In this document: one piece after another, positions 16,060-23,458 of the stretch | Layout: each line of letters starts with the position of its first letter | Position numbering within the stretch: the first letter of the stretch is position 1 | Assembly: GCF_022430545.2 (NCBI RefSeq) | Contig: NZ_CP092488.2 | Coordinates: 3,720,001-3,784,000, forward strand | Direction of reading: 5' to 3' | Source: Mycobacterium paraterrae | Lineage (GTDB): Bacteria; Actinomycetota; Actinomycetes; Mycobacteriales; Mycobacteriaceae | DNA length: 64,000 nucleotides | Notes under the pieces: generated by a model | Databases searched by the model: none | Told to the model about the DNA's origin: nothing | Seen by the model: only the letters and a program-made list of their open reading frames with translations | Position numbers and translations under genes: made by a program

Positions 16060-17103
16060 GTGACCGGACCGCTCTCCGGTATCCGGATCCTCGAGATCGG
16101 ACACATGCTGGCCGGGCCGTACGCCACGATGATGCTGGCGGATCTGGGGGCCGAGGTCGTCAAGATCGAACCTCCGAGTGGCGATATCTCCCGACAGGTC
16201 GGGGATTCCTATTTCGCCAGCCTCAACCGGGGCAAGCGCAGCATCTGTGTGGATCTGACGTCCGAGGCAGGCCAGCGCGAGCTCGGCGAACTCGTCTCCG
16301 AATCCCATGCCGTGCTGGCGAATTTGAAACCATCCGCGATTCACCGATACGGCCTGAACTACGAAGCGCTGCGGGTGTGGAACGACCGGATCGTATGCGT
16401 AGCACTGACCGGTTTCGGGCTGGATGCGGGAGACGATCCGGCATTCGACTACGTCATCCAGGCGACGACCGGCATCGCAGCGCTGACCGGTGATCCTCTC
16501 GGGCCACCGACCTTGCCGGGGTATTCCGCTGCGGACAATTCCGCCGGACTCACTGCCGCGCTTGGGCTGCTGGCCCAGATCCTGTCCGGTCGCGGAGGGC
16601 AGGTGGAGGTGTCGCTGCGCGACGTGATGCTCTCTCAGCTGAATTATCGCGCGTCCGCCTACCTCAACGACGGCAGCGAGCCGCGACGGCTACCGATGGG
16701 TGCTCATTCGTATTACGTTCCGGCTCAGCTATTTTCGACCGCAGAGGGTTACCTGGCGCTATTCATCACGCACGACAAATTCTGGCGGCTATTCGCCGCG
16801 GAGGCCAATATTGTTGGCCCCAAGACGATGCGGGAGCGGTCGGCGCGGCGCGACGAGGTTCTCGCGTTGGTGAGCGCCGCGCTGGCCACCGATACCGCGG
16901 CGAACTGGGAAGCGCGGTTGCGTCCACTCGGTGTGCCGGTCGCCGCCGTCCGAACGCTGCCTGAGGCGCTGGCCGCCAACCCCGAAGTCGTTATCAACGC
17001 GGGAGCATTTCGATTGATCCGCAGCCCAATTCGGGTCGAGGGTTACGAGCCCGACTACGGCGCACCACCGCTTCTCGGTGAGCACGGCAAAGCGAGTCTT
17101 TAG
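16060..17103 (+). CDS. Class III (CaiB/BaiF) CoA-transferase
   Basis: A 347-residue family III CoA-transferase. The opening GPLSGIRILEIGHMLAGPYA and GAEVVKIEPP are diagnostic, and FDYVIQATTG near residue 130 contains the Asp that forms the acyl-aspartyl intermediate. Somewhat shorter than typical members (about 390-400), lacking part of the C-terminal region. It starts with GTG 16060, 31 bp after the small mutase subunit. In this setting it most likely loads the mutase substrate acid with CoA, or removes CoA from the product; donor and acceptor are unknown. Confidence 0.85.
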   Translation: MTGPLSGIRILEIGHMLAGPYATMMLADLGAEVVKIEPPSGDISRQVGDSYFASLNRGKRSICVDLTSEAGQRELGELVSESHAVLANLKPSAIHRYGLNYEALRVWNDRIVCVALTGFGLDAGDDPAFDYVIQATTGIAALTGDPLGPPTLPGYSAADNSAGLTAALGLLAQILSGRGGQVEVSLRDVMLSQLNYRASAYLNDGSEPRRLPMGAHSYYVPAQLFSTAEGYLALFITHDKFWRLFAAEANIVGPKTMRERSARRDEVLALVSAALATDTAANWEARLRPLGVPVAAVRTLPEALAANPEVVINAGAFRLIRSPIRVEGYEPDYGAPPLLGEHGKASL

Positions 17104-17130
17104 AGTTCGAGGGATGTATGTCGGTGACAC

Positions 17131-18015
17131 GTGAACATCTCTGAGCTCATTCAGGCGTCCTTGAACGGCTCTGCCCGGGCGACGGGGCGCCTGCTGAGCC
17201 TGGTCGAAGGCCCCCGCCGCGACGAGGTGCTGGACGCCCTGGGCGCCGCGCCGATTCGCGTGGTCGGCATCACTGGTCCGCCGGGCGCGGGGAAGTCGAC
17301 GACGATCGCGGTATTGGTGGGCGCCTACCGCGCTCGAGATCAACGCGTCGCGGTGCTTGCGGTGGATCCGTCATCGCCCTACAGCGGCGGCGCCATCCTC
17401 GGCGATCGCATCCGGATGGCCGCCCATATCGACGATCCCGACGTGTTCATCCGCTCGATTGCCACTCGCGGTCACCTGGGCGGTCTGGCGGCAGCGGTGC
17501 CCGCGGCGATCCGGCTGCTTGCGGCGCTGTCCTACGACCTGATCGTGCTCGAAACCGTCGGCGTCGGCCAGTCGGAGATCGAGATCGCCGCCGTCGCCGA
17601 CCCCACCATCGTGATCCTCAACCCTGGGGCGGGTGACGCGGTGCAAGCCGCGAAAGCGGGGCTGCTCGAAGTCGCCGACATCGTGGTCGTCAACAAGGCC
17701 GATCGCGACGGCGCGAAGGAGACCGCCCGCGATCTACGCGCCGAGACATCGGCGCCCGTTCTCACGCTCGTGGCCGCCCGTTCCGAGGGCGTCACCGAAC
17801 TCATGGACGCGATCGACGCCCACCACCGCGCGGACACGCCCGCCCGGCGGGCGTCGCGTGCCAGGGCGCAGATCCTGTCGCTTGCACAGACTCGCCTGCA
17901 CCGCCATCCCGAACTCGCGGAATTGGCCGCCGCGGTCGCCGAGGGTCGATGTGATCCATACACCGCCGCCGGGCGGCTGCTGGTCGAGTCGGCCACCACC
18001 AACGACACCCGCTAG
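17131..18015 (+). CDS. MeaB/ArgK-type GTPase, B12 mutase chaperone
   Basis: A 294-residue G3E-family P-loop GTPase. Walker A is GPPGAGKST near residues 50-58, with DPSSPYSGGAILGDRIRM (switch-like region), ETVGVGQSE, and NKAD as the guanine specificity motif. MeaB proteins load adenosylcobalamin into acyl-CoA mutases and protect them from inactivation. Its position behind the split mutase and CoA-transferase suggests a dedicated chaperone, like MeaH of 2-hydroxyisobutyryl-CoA mutase operons, separate from the housekeeping MeaB of the methylmalonyl-CoA mutase. Start GTG 17131. Confidence 0.92.
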   Translation: MNISELIQASLNGSARATGRLLSLVEGPRRDEVLDALGAAPIRVVGITGPPGAGKSTTIAVLVGAYRARDQRVAVLAVDPSSPYSGGAILGDRIRMAAHIDDPDVFIRSIATRGHLGGLAAAVPAAIRLLAALSYDLIVLETVGVGQSEIEIAAVADPTIVILNPGAGDAVQAAKAGLLEVADIVVVNKADRDGAKETARDLRAETSAPVLTLVAARSEGVTELMDAIDAHHRADTPARRASRARAQILSLAQTRLHRHPELAELAAAVAEGRCDPYTAAGRLLVESATTNDTR

Positions 18016-18046
18016 GCCGCCGATAGTTTGGCCATCGCGACGACGC

Positions 18047-18772
18047 TCATGACTTCGATCGGCTGCGATTCATCACCCGGTCTGCCGCGGCCCAATGTTC
18101 GTCGGAAACCCATAGGGCGGCGAACGCGGCGATGGCATCGTCTGCCGACACGCCGGCGATGACGCGCTTGATCTCGCCGGCGGGCTTGTTCGCCAGGGAC
18201 CGCGCCAAGGATCGCCACTCGGTGTCGAAGCTCGCCCGGGGCAGTACCAGATCAACCAGCCCGAACTTCTCGGCTTCAGGCGCGGTGAGGATCGTTCCGC
18301 TACCGGCCAGCATCAGCGCGCGGCCACGGCCTACGAGCGTCGCGAGCCGCTCCGCCCCACCCCAGGCGGGCATGATGTCGAGGGATACCTGGTTGAACCC
18401 GATCTTGATGTCGTCGGCGGCGACCCGGATGTCGGCGGCGACGGCGACCTCCGCCCCGCCTCCCAGCGCGTGGCCGTTCAATGCGGCGACGACCGGGGCG
18501 GGAAAGCGCGCAAGCTCGTCGCAGATGGACCGCATCCGCGATGCCATGGCCGCCGCCTGCTCCTCGGTGCGTAACGCGCTCAGCTCTTTGAGATCTCCGC
18601 CTGAGACGAACGCCTTCTCGCCCTCACCCCTGATGACCAGGCACTGTGCGCCGGCTGCGCCCGCTATCGCCTCCTCGAGCTGGTCCATGGTTTGCGGCGC
18701 AATAGCGTTGCGAGCGCCGGGACGATTGATGGTGATCACGGCCACCGTGTCGTCGAACTCGAGATCAACCAT
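18047..18772 (-). CDS. Enoyl-CoA hydratase/isomerase (crotonase) family protein
   Basis: A 241-residue crotonase-fold protein, convergent with the MeaB gene. The oxyanion-hole segment KAFVSGGDLKEL and the GHALGGGAEVAVAADI segment are present; the latter keeps the first catalytic Glu (crotonase Glu144). In the place of the second Glu (Glu164) I read Gln, in GFNQVSLDIMPAWGG, which argues against an ordinary hydratase and leaves isomerase, hydrolase or decarboxylase activities open. The nearby mutase, CoA-transferase and GTPase recall the E. coli scp (sleeping beauty mutase) set, where the crotonase is a decarboxylase. The leader contains the 17-bp element shared with the Rieske operon. Confidence 0.85.
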   Translation of the reverse strand: MVDLEFDDTVAVITINRPGARNAIAPQTMDQLEEAIAGAAGAQCLVIRGEGEKAFVSGGDLKELSALRTEEQAAAMASRMRSICDELARFPAPVVAALNGHALGGGAEVAVAADIRVAADDIKIGFNQVSLDIMPAWGGAERLATLVGRGRALMLAGSGTILTAPEAEKFGLVDLVLPRASFDTEWRSLARSLANKPAGEIKRVIAGVSADDAIAAFAALWVSDEHWAAADRVMNRSRSKS

Positions 18773-18863
18773 TCGCGTCCTCTGTGCAGGAGTACTGGGA
18801 ACACATATTTTTTGACTCTATTCGCCGCACGCGAGAAGCCCTCGACGAGCACGACCAAGAGGG

Positions 18864-18880
18864 AGAGTATCAACTACTTG
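18864..18880. promoter_or_regulatory. 17-bp element shared by both Rieske operons (copy 1)
   Basis: AGAGTATCAACTACTTG here is the exact reverse complement of 22344-22360. It lies in the divergent 217-bp gap between the crotonase and Rieske-1 genes. On the minus strand it ends in TACTCT, a -10-like box; on the plus strand TTGCTA (18878-18883) and TACCGT (18901-18906), 17 bp apart, could be the Rieske-1 promoter. Likely operator of the MarR protein. Confidence 0.6.
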
Positions 18881-18989
18881 CTATTGACGTCGTGAGGGGA
18901 TACCGTCGGCTCCGCGGGTGCGGCTAACCCACTGCGGACGTAGCGGTTTCGAGTAAGCGCCGTGCCAGTCCGACCAGTGAGGAGCGGCT

Positions 18990-20261
18990 GTGGCTCGATT
19001 CCCCAAACCTGCCGAAGGTAGTTGGACGGAGCACTACCCGGAGTTGGGTACCGGGCCCGTCTCGTACGAGGATTCCATCAGTCCCGAGATCTACGAACTC
19101 GAGCGCGAGGCCATCTTCAAGCGCGCGTGGCTCAATGTAGGCCGGGTGGAACAACTTCCGCGCAAAGGCAGCTACATCACCAGGGAACTCCGGGTTGCCA
19201 ACACGTCGATCATCCTGGTGCGCAACGGTTCCGACGAGATCAAGGCTTTCCACAACGTGTGCCGCCACCGCGGCAACAAGCTGGTGTGGAACGACATGCC
19301 GCTGGAGGAGACGCGCGGGGTCTGTCGTCAGTTCACGTGCAAATACCACGCCTGGCGTTATGACCTCGACGGCAACCTCACCTTCGTGCAGCAAGAAAGC
19401 GAGTTCTTCGACCTCGACAAAAGCCGCTACGGTCTGGTGCCGGTGCACTGCGAGGTGTGGGAAGGCTTCATTTTCGTCAACTTCGCCGAAAAGCCGGAAC
19501 AATCGCTGCGAGAGTTCTTGGGCCCCATGATCACCGCGTTGGAGGGCTATCCCTTCGACCGGATGACCTCACGCTGGGCCTACCGCTCGGAGGTCAAAGC
19601 GAACTGGAAGCTGTACATGGATGCGTTCCAGGAGTTTTATCACGCGCCGGTGCTGCACGCGAACCAGTCGCCTACCGCGTACTCGAAAGCCGCTGCGGAG
19701 GCAGGATTCGAGGCTCCGCACTATCGCCTGGACGGACCGCATCGATTGGTCAGCACGTCCGGTGTGCGCGCCTGGGAAATGGCGGCCGACATGCGCAAGC
19801 CGATCGAGGACATCTGCCAGAGTGGCCTGTTCGGGCCCTGGGACAAGCCGGACCTCGGCCCGATGCCAGAGGGTCTGAACCCCGCGAAATGCGAACCGTG
19901 GGGCCTGGATTCGTTCCAGCTGTTCCCCAATTTCGTGATCTTGTTCTGGGGACAGGGCTGGTACCTGACCTACCACTACTGGCCGACGTCGTTCAACAGC
20001 CACGTCTTTGAAGGCACTTTGTATTTTCCGGCGCCACGCACACCGCGTGAGCGCGTCGCCCAGGAACTGGCAGCGGTGTCGTTCAAGGAATACGGGTTGC
20101 AAGACGCCAACACCCTGGAGGCGACGCAGACGATGATCCAATCGCGCGTGGTTGACACATTCGTCCTCAACGACCAAGAAATCCTGCTGCGCCACCTGCA
20201 CAAGGAAACCGCGGCGTGGATCGACGAATACCGCCGCGCGGCCGCGGGGGTGTCGTCGTGA
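18990..20261 (+). CDS. Rieske non-heme iron oxygenase alpha subunit (Rieske-1)
   Basis: A 423-residue oxygenase. The Rieske cluster ligands are Cys91-x-His93 (CRHRG) and Cys117-x2-His120 (CKYH). The mononuclear iron site is in the segment MDAFQEFYHAPVLH: His218 and His223, with Glu215 in the place of the bridging Asp of naphthalene dioxygenase (Asp205). Such Glu bridging residues are known in CntA-type carnitine oxygenases. GTG 18990 follows GAGGAG. Its stop shares a base with the start of the small-partner gene. The substrate is unknown; electrons probably come from the ferredoxin at 22368. It is a close paralogue of the oxygenase at 23459. Confidence 0.92.
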   Translation: MARFPKPAEGSWTEHYPELGTGPVSYEDSISPEIYELEREAIFKRAWLNVGRVEQLPRKGSYITRELRVANTSIILVRNGSDEIKAFHNVCRHRGNKLVWNDMPLEETRGVCRQFTCKYHAWRYDLDGNLTFVQQESEFFDLDKSRYGLVPVHCEVWEGFIFVNFAEKPEQSLREFLGPMITALEGYPFDRMTSRWAYRSEVKANWKLYMDAFQEFYHAPVLHANQSPTAYSKAAAEAGFEAPHYRLDGPHRLVSTSGVRAWEMAADMRKPIEDICQSGLFGPWDKPDLGPMPEGLNPAKCEPWGLDSFQLFPNFVILFWGQGWYLTYHYWPTSFNSHVFEGTLYFPAPRTPRERVAQELAAVSFKEYGLQDANTLEATQTMIQSRVVDTFVLNDQEILLRHLHKETAAWIDEYRRAAAGVSS

Positions 20262-20581
20262 TGTTGCCTGCGGAATTTGCCGACCTGGAACCGTTTTCCG
20301 AGTGGTGTCTGCCCAGCGAACGCGAGCGATACGCCAAGCGGTTGGCAAGTTCGATGGTGGAGATGAAGGCGTTTTACGACGCGATCACCGCTCGGGCCGA
20401 AGAGGCGCTTGCGTTTTGCGATAAGTTCGCGCTCGACGACCTGCCTGACGACGTGCAGAATCTCATGCACCTGCTGTATTCGATGATCATGGTGTCGTTT
20501 CCGGTGGAGTGTTGGAAGCAGCCCCGTGTTCCCGACTCCGGCGCCTCGACCCTGGACTGCATCTCCGAGCCCGTTCCGTGA
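20261..20581 (+). CDS. Small Rieske-associated protein, unknown family (copy 1)
   Basis: A 106-residue, probably all-helical acidic protein. ATG 20261 overlaps the Rieske-1 stop by one base. It is clearly related to the protein at 24724: both have EW/RWCL-x2-E, a central E-F/AYDA-like helix, and the conserved CDKFxLDDLPDDV segment followed by a hydrophobic helix (HLLYSMIMV). It is not a classical ring-hydroxylating beta subunit, which is about 170 residues with an NTF2-like fold. Each copy lies directly behind a Rieske alpha gene, which suggests a dedicated partner or assembly factor. I do not recognise a named family. Confidence 0.8.
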   Translation: MLPAEFADLEPFSEWCLPSERERYAKRLASSMVEMKAFYDAITARAEEALAFCDKFALDDLPDDVQNLMHLLYSMIMVSFPVECWKQPRVPDSGASTLDCISEPVP

Positions 20582-21831
20582 CCGCCCCCACGGTCCTGCG
20601 GGCAGCGCGCTGGGCCGACGTCGCCGCCGGCCAAATCCGTACGCCCGCGCTCATCCTGGTCGACGGCGAGCGGATCACCGCGATCAATCCCGAAGCGCCG
20701 CTGTCGGATTCGGCCACGGTCATCGACCTCGGCGACGTCACGTTGCTGCCCGGTCTGATGGACATGGAACTCAACCTGCTCATCGGCGGTCCCGGTGGTC
20801 CAGAAGGCCTGCCTTCGCCGATGCACGGCGTCCAGGATGACCCGGCATATCGCACGTTGCGCGGAGCGGTCAACGCGCGCACCACACTCGAGGCCGGCTT
20901 CACCACCGTGCGCAATCTCGGCCTGATGGTCAAGACGGGCGGCTATCTGCTCGACGTCGCCTTGCAGCGTGCCATCGACCAAGGCTGGCACGTGGGCCCA
21001 CGAATCTATCCCGCCGGTCACGCCGTCACTCCCTACGGCGGCCATCTGGACCCCACGGTGTTTCAGCGGCTCGCGCCCGGGGTGATGCCGTTGTCGGTTG
21101 CGGAGGGCATCGCGAACGGCGTTCCAGACGTCATCGCCTGCGTGCGGTATCAGATTCGACACGGCGCCAAGCTGATCAAAGTGTCGGCATCCGGCGGAGT
21201 CATGTCACACAGCACCGCGCCCGGCGCGCAGCAATATTCCGACGCCGAGTTCGCCGCGATCGCCGACGAAGCGCACCGCGCCGGTGTTCGGGTCGCGGCG
21301 CACGCGGTCGGCGACAGCGCGATTCGGGCCTGCATCCGTGCCGGCATCGACTGCATCGAACATGGCTTTCTGGCCAGCGACGAGACCATCCAGATGATGG
21401 TCGACCACGGCACATTCCTGGTCTCGACGACGTATCTGACCGACGCGATGGCCATCGATCGCATTGCACCGGAACTGCGCACGAAGGCGCTCGAGGTGTT
21501 TCCGCGCGCAAAAGCCATGCTGCCCAAGGCTATTGCGGCCGGTGTGCGCATTGCCTGCGGCACGGACGCACCGGCGATTCCCCACGGCCAGAACGCGAAA
21601 GAACTCGGTGCTCTGGTCGCTCGTGGAATGACTCCCGCGCACGCCATTCGGGCGGCGACCATCGTCGCGGCCGAACTCATCGAGGCCGATGGCGAACTCG
21701 GCCGACTCGCGCCTGGCTACCTCGCCGACATCATCGCCGTGCCCGGAGATCCATTCGCCGATATCGCTGCCACCCTCGACGTGCGCTTCGTCATGAAGAA
21801 TGGGCAGATCTACAAGTCGCCTGCCGCCTAG
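20578..21831 (+). CDS. Amidohydrolase-superfamily protein lacking the HxH motif
   Basis: A 417-residue imidazolonepropionase/prolidase-like amidohydrolase. N-terminal beta sandwich (GERITAINPEAP), then LLPGLMDMELNLL, where the family has D-x-H-x-H: the two metal-binding His are replaced by Glu64 and Asn66. Other ligand positions look kept: Lys in KLIKVSASGG, His in RVAAHAVGD and IEHGF, and Asp in CGTDAPAIP. It may bind one metal or none and needs experimental testing. GTG 20578 overlaps the stop of the small-partner gene (GTGA), so it is in the Rieske-1 operon. The likely role is hydrolysis of a cyclic amide, lactam or ester in the pathway. Confidence 0.8.
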   Translation: MTAPTVLRAARWADVAAGQIRTPALILVDGERITAINPEAPLSDSATVIDLGDVTLLPGLMDMELNLLIGGPGGPEGLPSPMHGVQDDPAYRTLRGAVNARTTLEAGFTTVRNLGLMVKTGGYLLDVALQRAIDQGWHVGPRIYPAGHAVTPYGGHLDPTVFQRLAPGVMPLSVAEGIANGVPDVIACVRYQIRHGAKLIKVSASGGVMSHSTAPGAQQYSDAEFAAIADEAHRAGVRVAAHAVGDSAIRACIRAGIDCIEHGFLASDETIQMMVDHGTFLVSTTYLTDAMAIDRIAPELRTKALEVFPRAKAMLPKAIAAGVRIACGTDAPAIPHGQNAKELGALVARGMTPAHAIRAATIVAAELIEADGELGRLAPGYLADIIAVPGDPFADIAATLDVRFVMKNGQIYKSPAA

Positions 21832-21839
21832 GGGTCACC

Positions 21840-22292
21840 GTGGAACTCACCGACAACATTCTGTGGCTGCTCAAGCAGGCGTTCTACTACTCGCTCACCA
21901 CGATCAACGACGCCATGAAAGTCCACGGCGTGAGCACGGCCCAGATCGGTGTGCTGCGCCAGCTGGCCAATGAGCCCGGGCTGTCGGGAGCCGAGCTGGC
22001 CCGCCGCCTGCTGATCAGTCCGCAGGGAGTGCAGCTTGCGCTCACCGCGCTGGAACGTCGCGGCCTGGTCGAGAGGAAACAGGACCCGCAGCACGCGCGC
22101 ATCCTGCAGGCCTACCTCACCGCGGAAGGCCGCGAGGTCGCCGAAACCGTCGTCAACGATGCCATCGAGGCGCACCAAGAAGTGTTCGGCGTGCTCACGG
22201 CCGACGAGCAACAAACGCTGCGCGATCTCCTCGGCCGTGTCGTCGAAAGGGGCACCGGGCATCAACTTTTCACCGATCACGTCGACAACTGA
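21840..22292 (+). CDS. MarR-family transcriptional regulator
   Basis: A 150-residue winged helix-turn-helix protein. The DNA-binding part is LSGAELARRLLISPQGVQLALTALERRGLVER, with the wing containing D-x-R-like residues (DPQHARI). GTG 21840 begins 9 bp after the amidohydrolase stop, so it is the last gene of the Rieske-1 operon. It lies next to the shared 17-bp element, which is the best candidate operator. MarR proteins of this kind usually release DNA when they bind an aromatic ligand or its CoA thioester; the ligand here is unknown. Confidence 0.88.
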   Translation: MELTDNILWLLKQAFYYSLTTINDAMKVHGVSTAQIGVLRQLANEPGLSGAELARRLLISPQGVQLALTALERRGLVERKQDPQHARILQAYLTAEGREVAETVVNDAIEAHQEVFGVLTADEQQTLRDLLGRVVERGTGHQLFTDHVDN

Positions 22293-22327
22293 CGGGAAGC
22301 GTCGTCGTGCAACGGGGAAATATCTAG

Positions 22328-22360
22328 TACTTGAGATTAATGACAAGTAGTTGATACTCT
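22328..22360 (+). promoter_or_regulatory. Ferredoxin-operon promoter and operator with shared 17-bp element
   Basis: -35 TTGAGA (22331-22336), 18-bp spacer, -10 TACTCT (22355-22360), then 7 nt to ATG 22368: a near-ideal leaderless promoter. Two overlapping motifs sit on it: a perfect inverted repeat TACTTG-N10-CAAGTA (22328-22333 and 22344-22349) and CAAGTAGTTGATACTCT (22344-22360), identical in reverse to 18864-18880. Confidence 0.65.
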
Positions 22361-22367
22361 GACGGCG

Positions 22368-22703
22368 ATGAATGATTCGCCCTCCACGACGCGGTGTCCC
22401 GCCCAGCCGCTGTCCGCCGACGGCGTGAGTACCGAGTCGGTGACCATCGAACTCGGCAGGCAAACGGTGACGGTGCCGTACGCCGATGGCGACACCGTCC
22501 TGCAAACCGCCCGGATGGCCGGCCTCAACGCTCCGTCGTCGTGTGAAATCGGCTCTTGCGGAACGTGTATGGCGCGTGTAACCGAAGGCAGCGTGCGAAT
22601 GCTCAACAACGATGCGCTCGACGCCGACGAACTCGAGGAAGGCTGGGTGCTGACGTGCCAGTCGCTTCCGACCAGCCGAACCCTGCGGGTGGTTTACGAA
22701 TGA
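22368..22703 (+). CDS. Plant-type [2Fe-2S] ferredoxin
   Basis: A 111-residue ferredoxin. Cluster ligands are in SSCEIGSCGTCMA (CxxxxCxxC) near residues 63-72, with the fourth Cys in TCQSLP near residue 96. The N-terminal 22 residues are an extra tail before the beta-grasp fold. No flavin domain is attached, so a separate reductase must supply electrons and none is encoded here, except possibly the flavin-reductase-like gene at 27859. It is first in the operon with the SDR, Rieske-2, second small protein and TauD gene. Start ATG 22368 lies 7 nt after the -10 box. Confidence 0.92.
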   Translation: MNDSPSTTRCPAQPLSADGVSTESVTIELGRQTVTVPYADGDTVLQTARMAGLNAPSSCEIGSCGTCMARVTEGSVRMLNNDALDADELEEGWVLTCQSLPTSRTLRVVYE

Positions 22704-23443
22704 CCAGGGTTGCGCTGGTCACCGGCGGCGCGTCAGGAATGGGCGAGGCGACCTGCCATGAACTGGGCCGGCGCGGCATGAACGTAGCGGTCCTCGACGT
22801 CAACGAGGCCGCCGCGCAACGAGTCACCGACGACCTGCGCTCCGACGGCATCACCGCGATCGGGGTAGGTGTCGACGTCACGGACCGCGCCGGGGTCGAG
22901 CATGCCTTTGCCAAGGTCCGCAGCGAACTCGGCTCGGTGACCGTGTTGGTGACCAGCGCGGGCCAGTTCAGGTTCTCGCCCTTCGCTGACATCACCGTCG
23001 AATCCTGGTCGCGCATCATCGATGTCAACCTGACCGGTACCTTTCACTGCTGTCAGGTCGCGCTGCCTGACATGGTGTACGCGCAGTGGGGCAGGATCGT
23101 GATGATCTCGTCATCCAGCGCGCAGCGTGGCTCCCCGTTCGCCGCCCACTATGCGGCGTCCAAGGGTGCGGTGATCACCCTGACCAAGTCGCTGGCTCGC
23201 GAATACGCGCCACAGGGAATCACGGTCAACAACATTCCGCCGTCGGGCATCGAGACTCCCATGCAACATGAGGGTCAGGCGGCCGGATACCTCCCCTCCA
23301 ACGAGCAGATGGCGAGCAATATCCCGCTGGGTTACCTCGGCAATAGCGCGGATGTCGCTGCTGCGGTGGGGTTTCTGTGCTCCGACGAAGCCCGTTACAT
23401 CACCGGCCAGGTGCTCGGTGTCAACGGCGGAGCGGTGATGTGA
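22700..23443 (+). CDS. Short-chain dehydrogenase/reductase
   Basis: A 247-residue SDR. Coenzyme-binding motif TGGASGMGEA at the N-terminus, NAG-like segment replaced by VTSAGQF, catalytic Ser in ISSSSAQ and Tyr-x3-Lys in HYAASKGA. The loop after NNIPPSG suggests a substrate-closing lid. The cofactor is probably NAD given an Asp at the end of strand 2 (VAVLDVN). ATG 22700 overlaps the ferredoxin stop (ATGA). In a Rieske pathway it may oxidise a diol to a ketone or catechol, or act on a side chain; the substrate is unknown. Confidence 0.9.
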   Translation: MTRVALVTGGASGMGEATCHELGRRGMNVAVLDVNEAAAQRVTDDLRSDGITAIGVGVDVTDRAGVEHAFAKVRSELGSVTVLVTSAGQFRFSPFADITVESWSRIIDVNLTGTFHCCQVALPDMVYAQWGRIVMISSSSAQRGSPFAAHYAASKGAVITLTKSLAREYAPQGITVNNIPPSGIETPMQHEGQAAGYLPSNEQMASNIPLGYLGNSADVAAAVGFLCSDEARYITGQVLGVNGGAVM

Positions 23444-23458
23444 CATGAGGAGGCGGTG

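Noticed and set aside
20216..20260. N-terminal extension of the small partner protein inside Rieske-1
   Set aside because: The extra codons overlap Rieske-1 and the paralogue at 24724 has no such extension.
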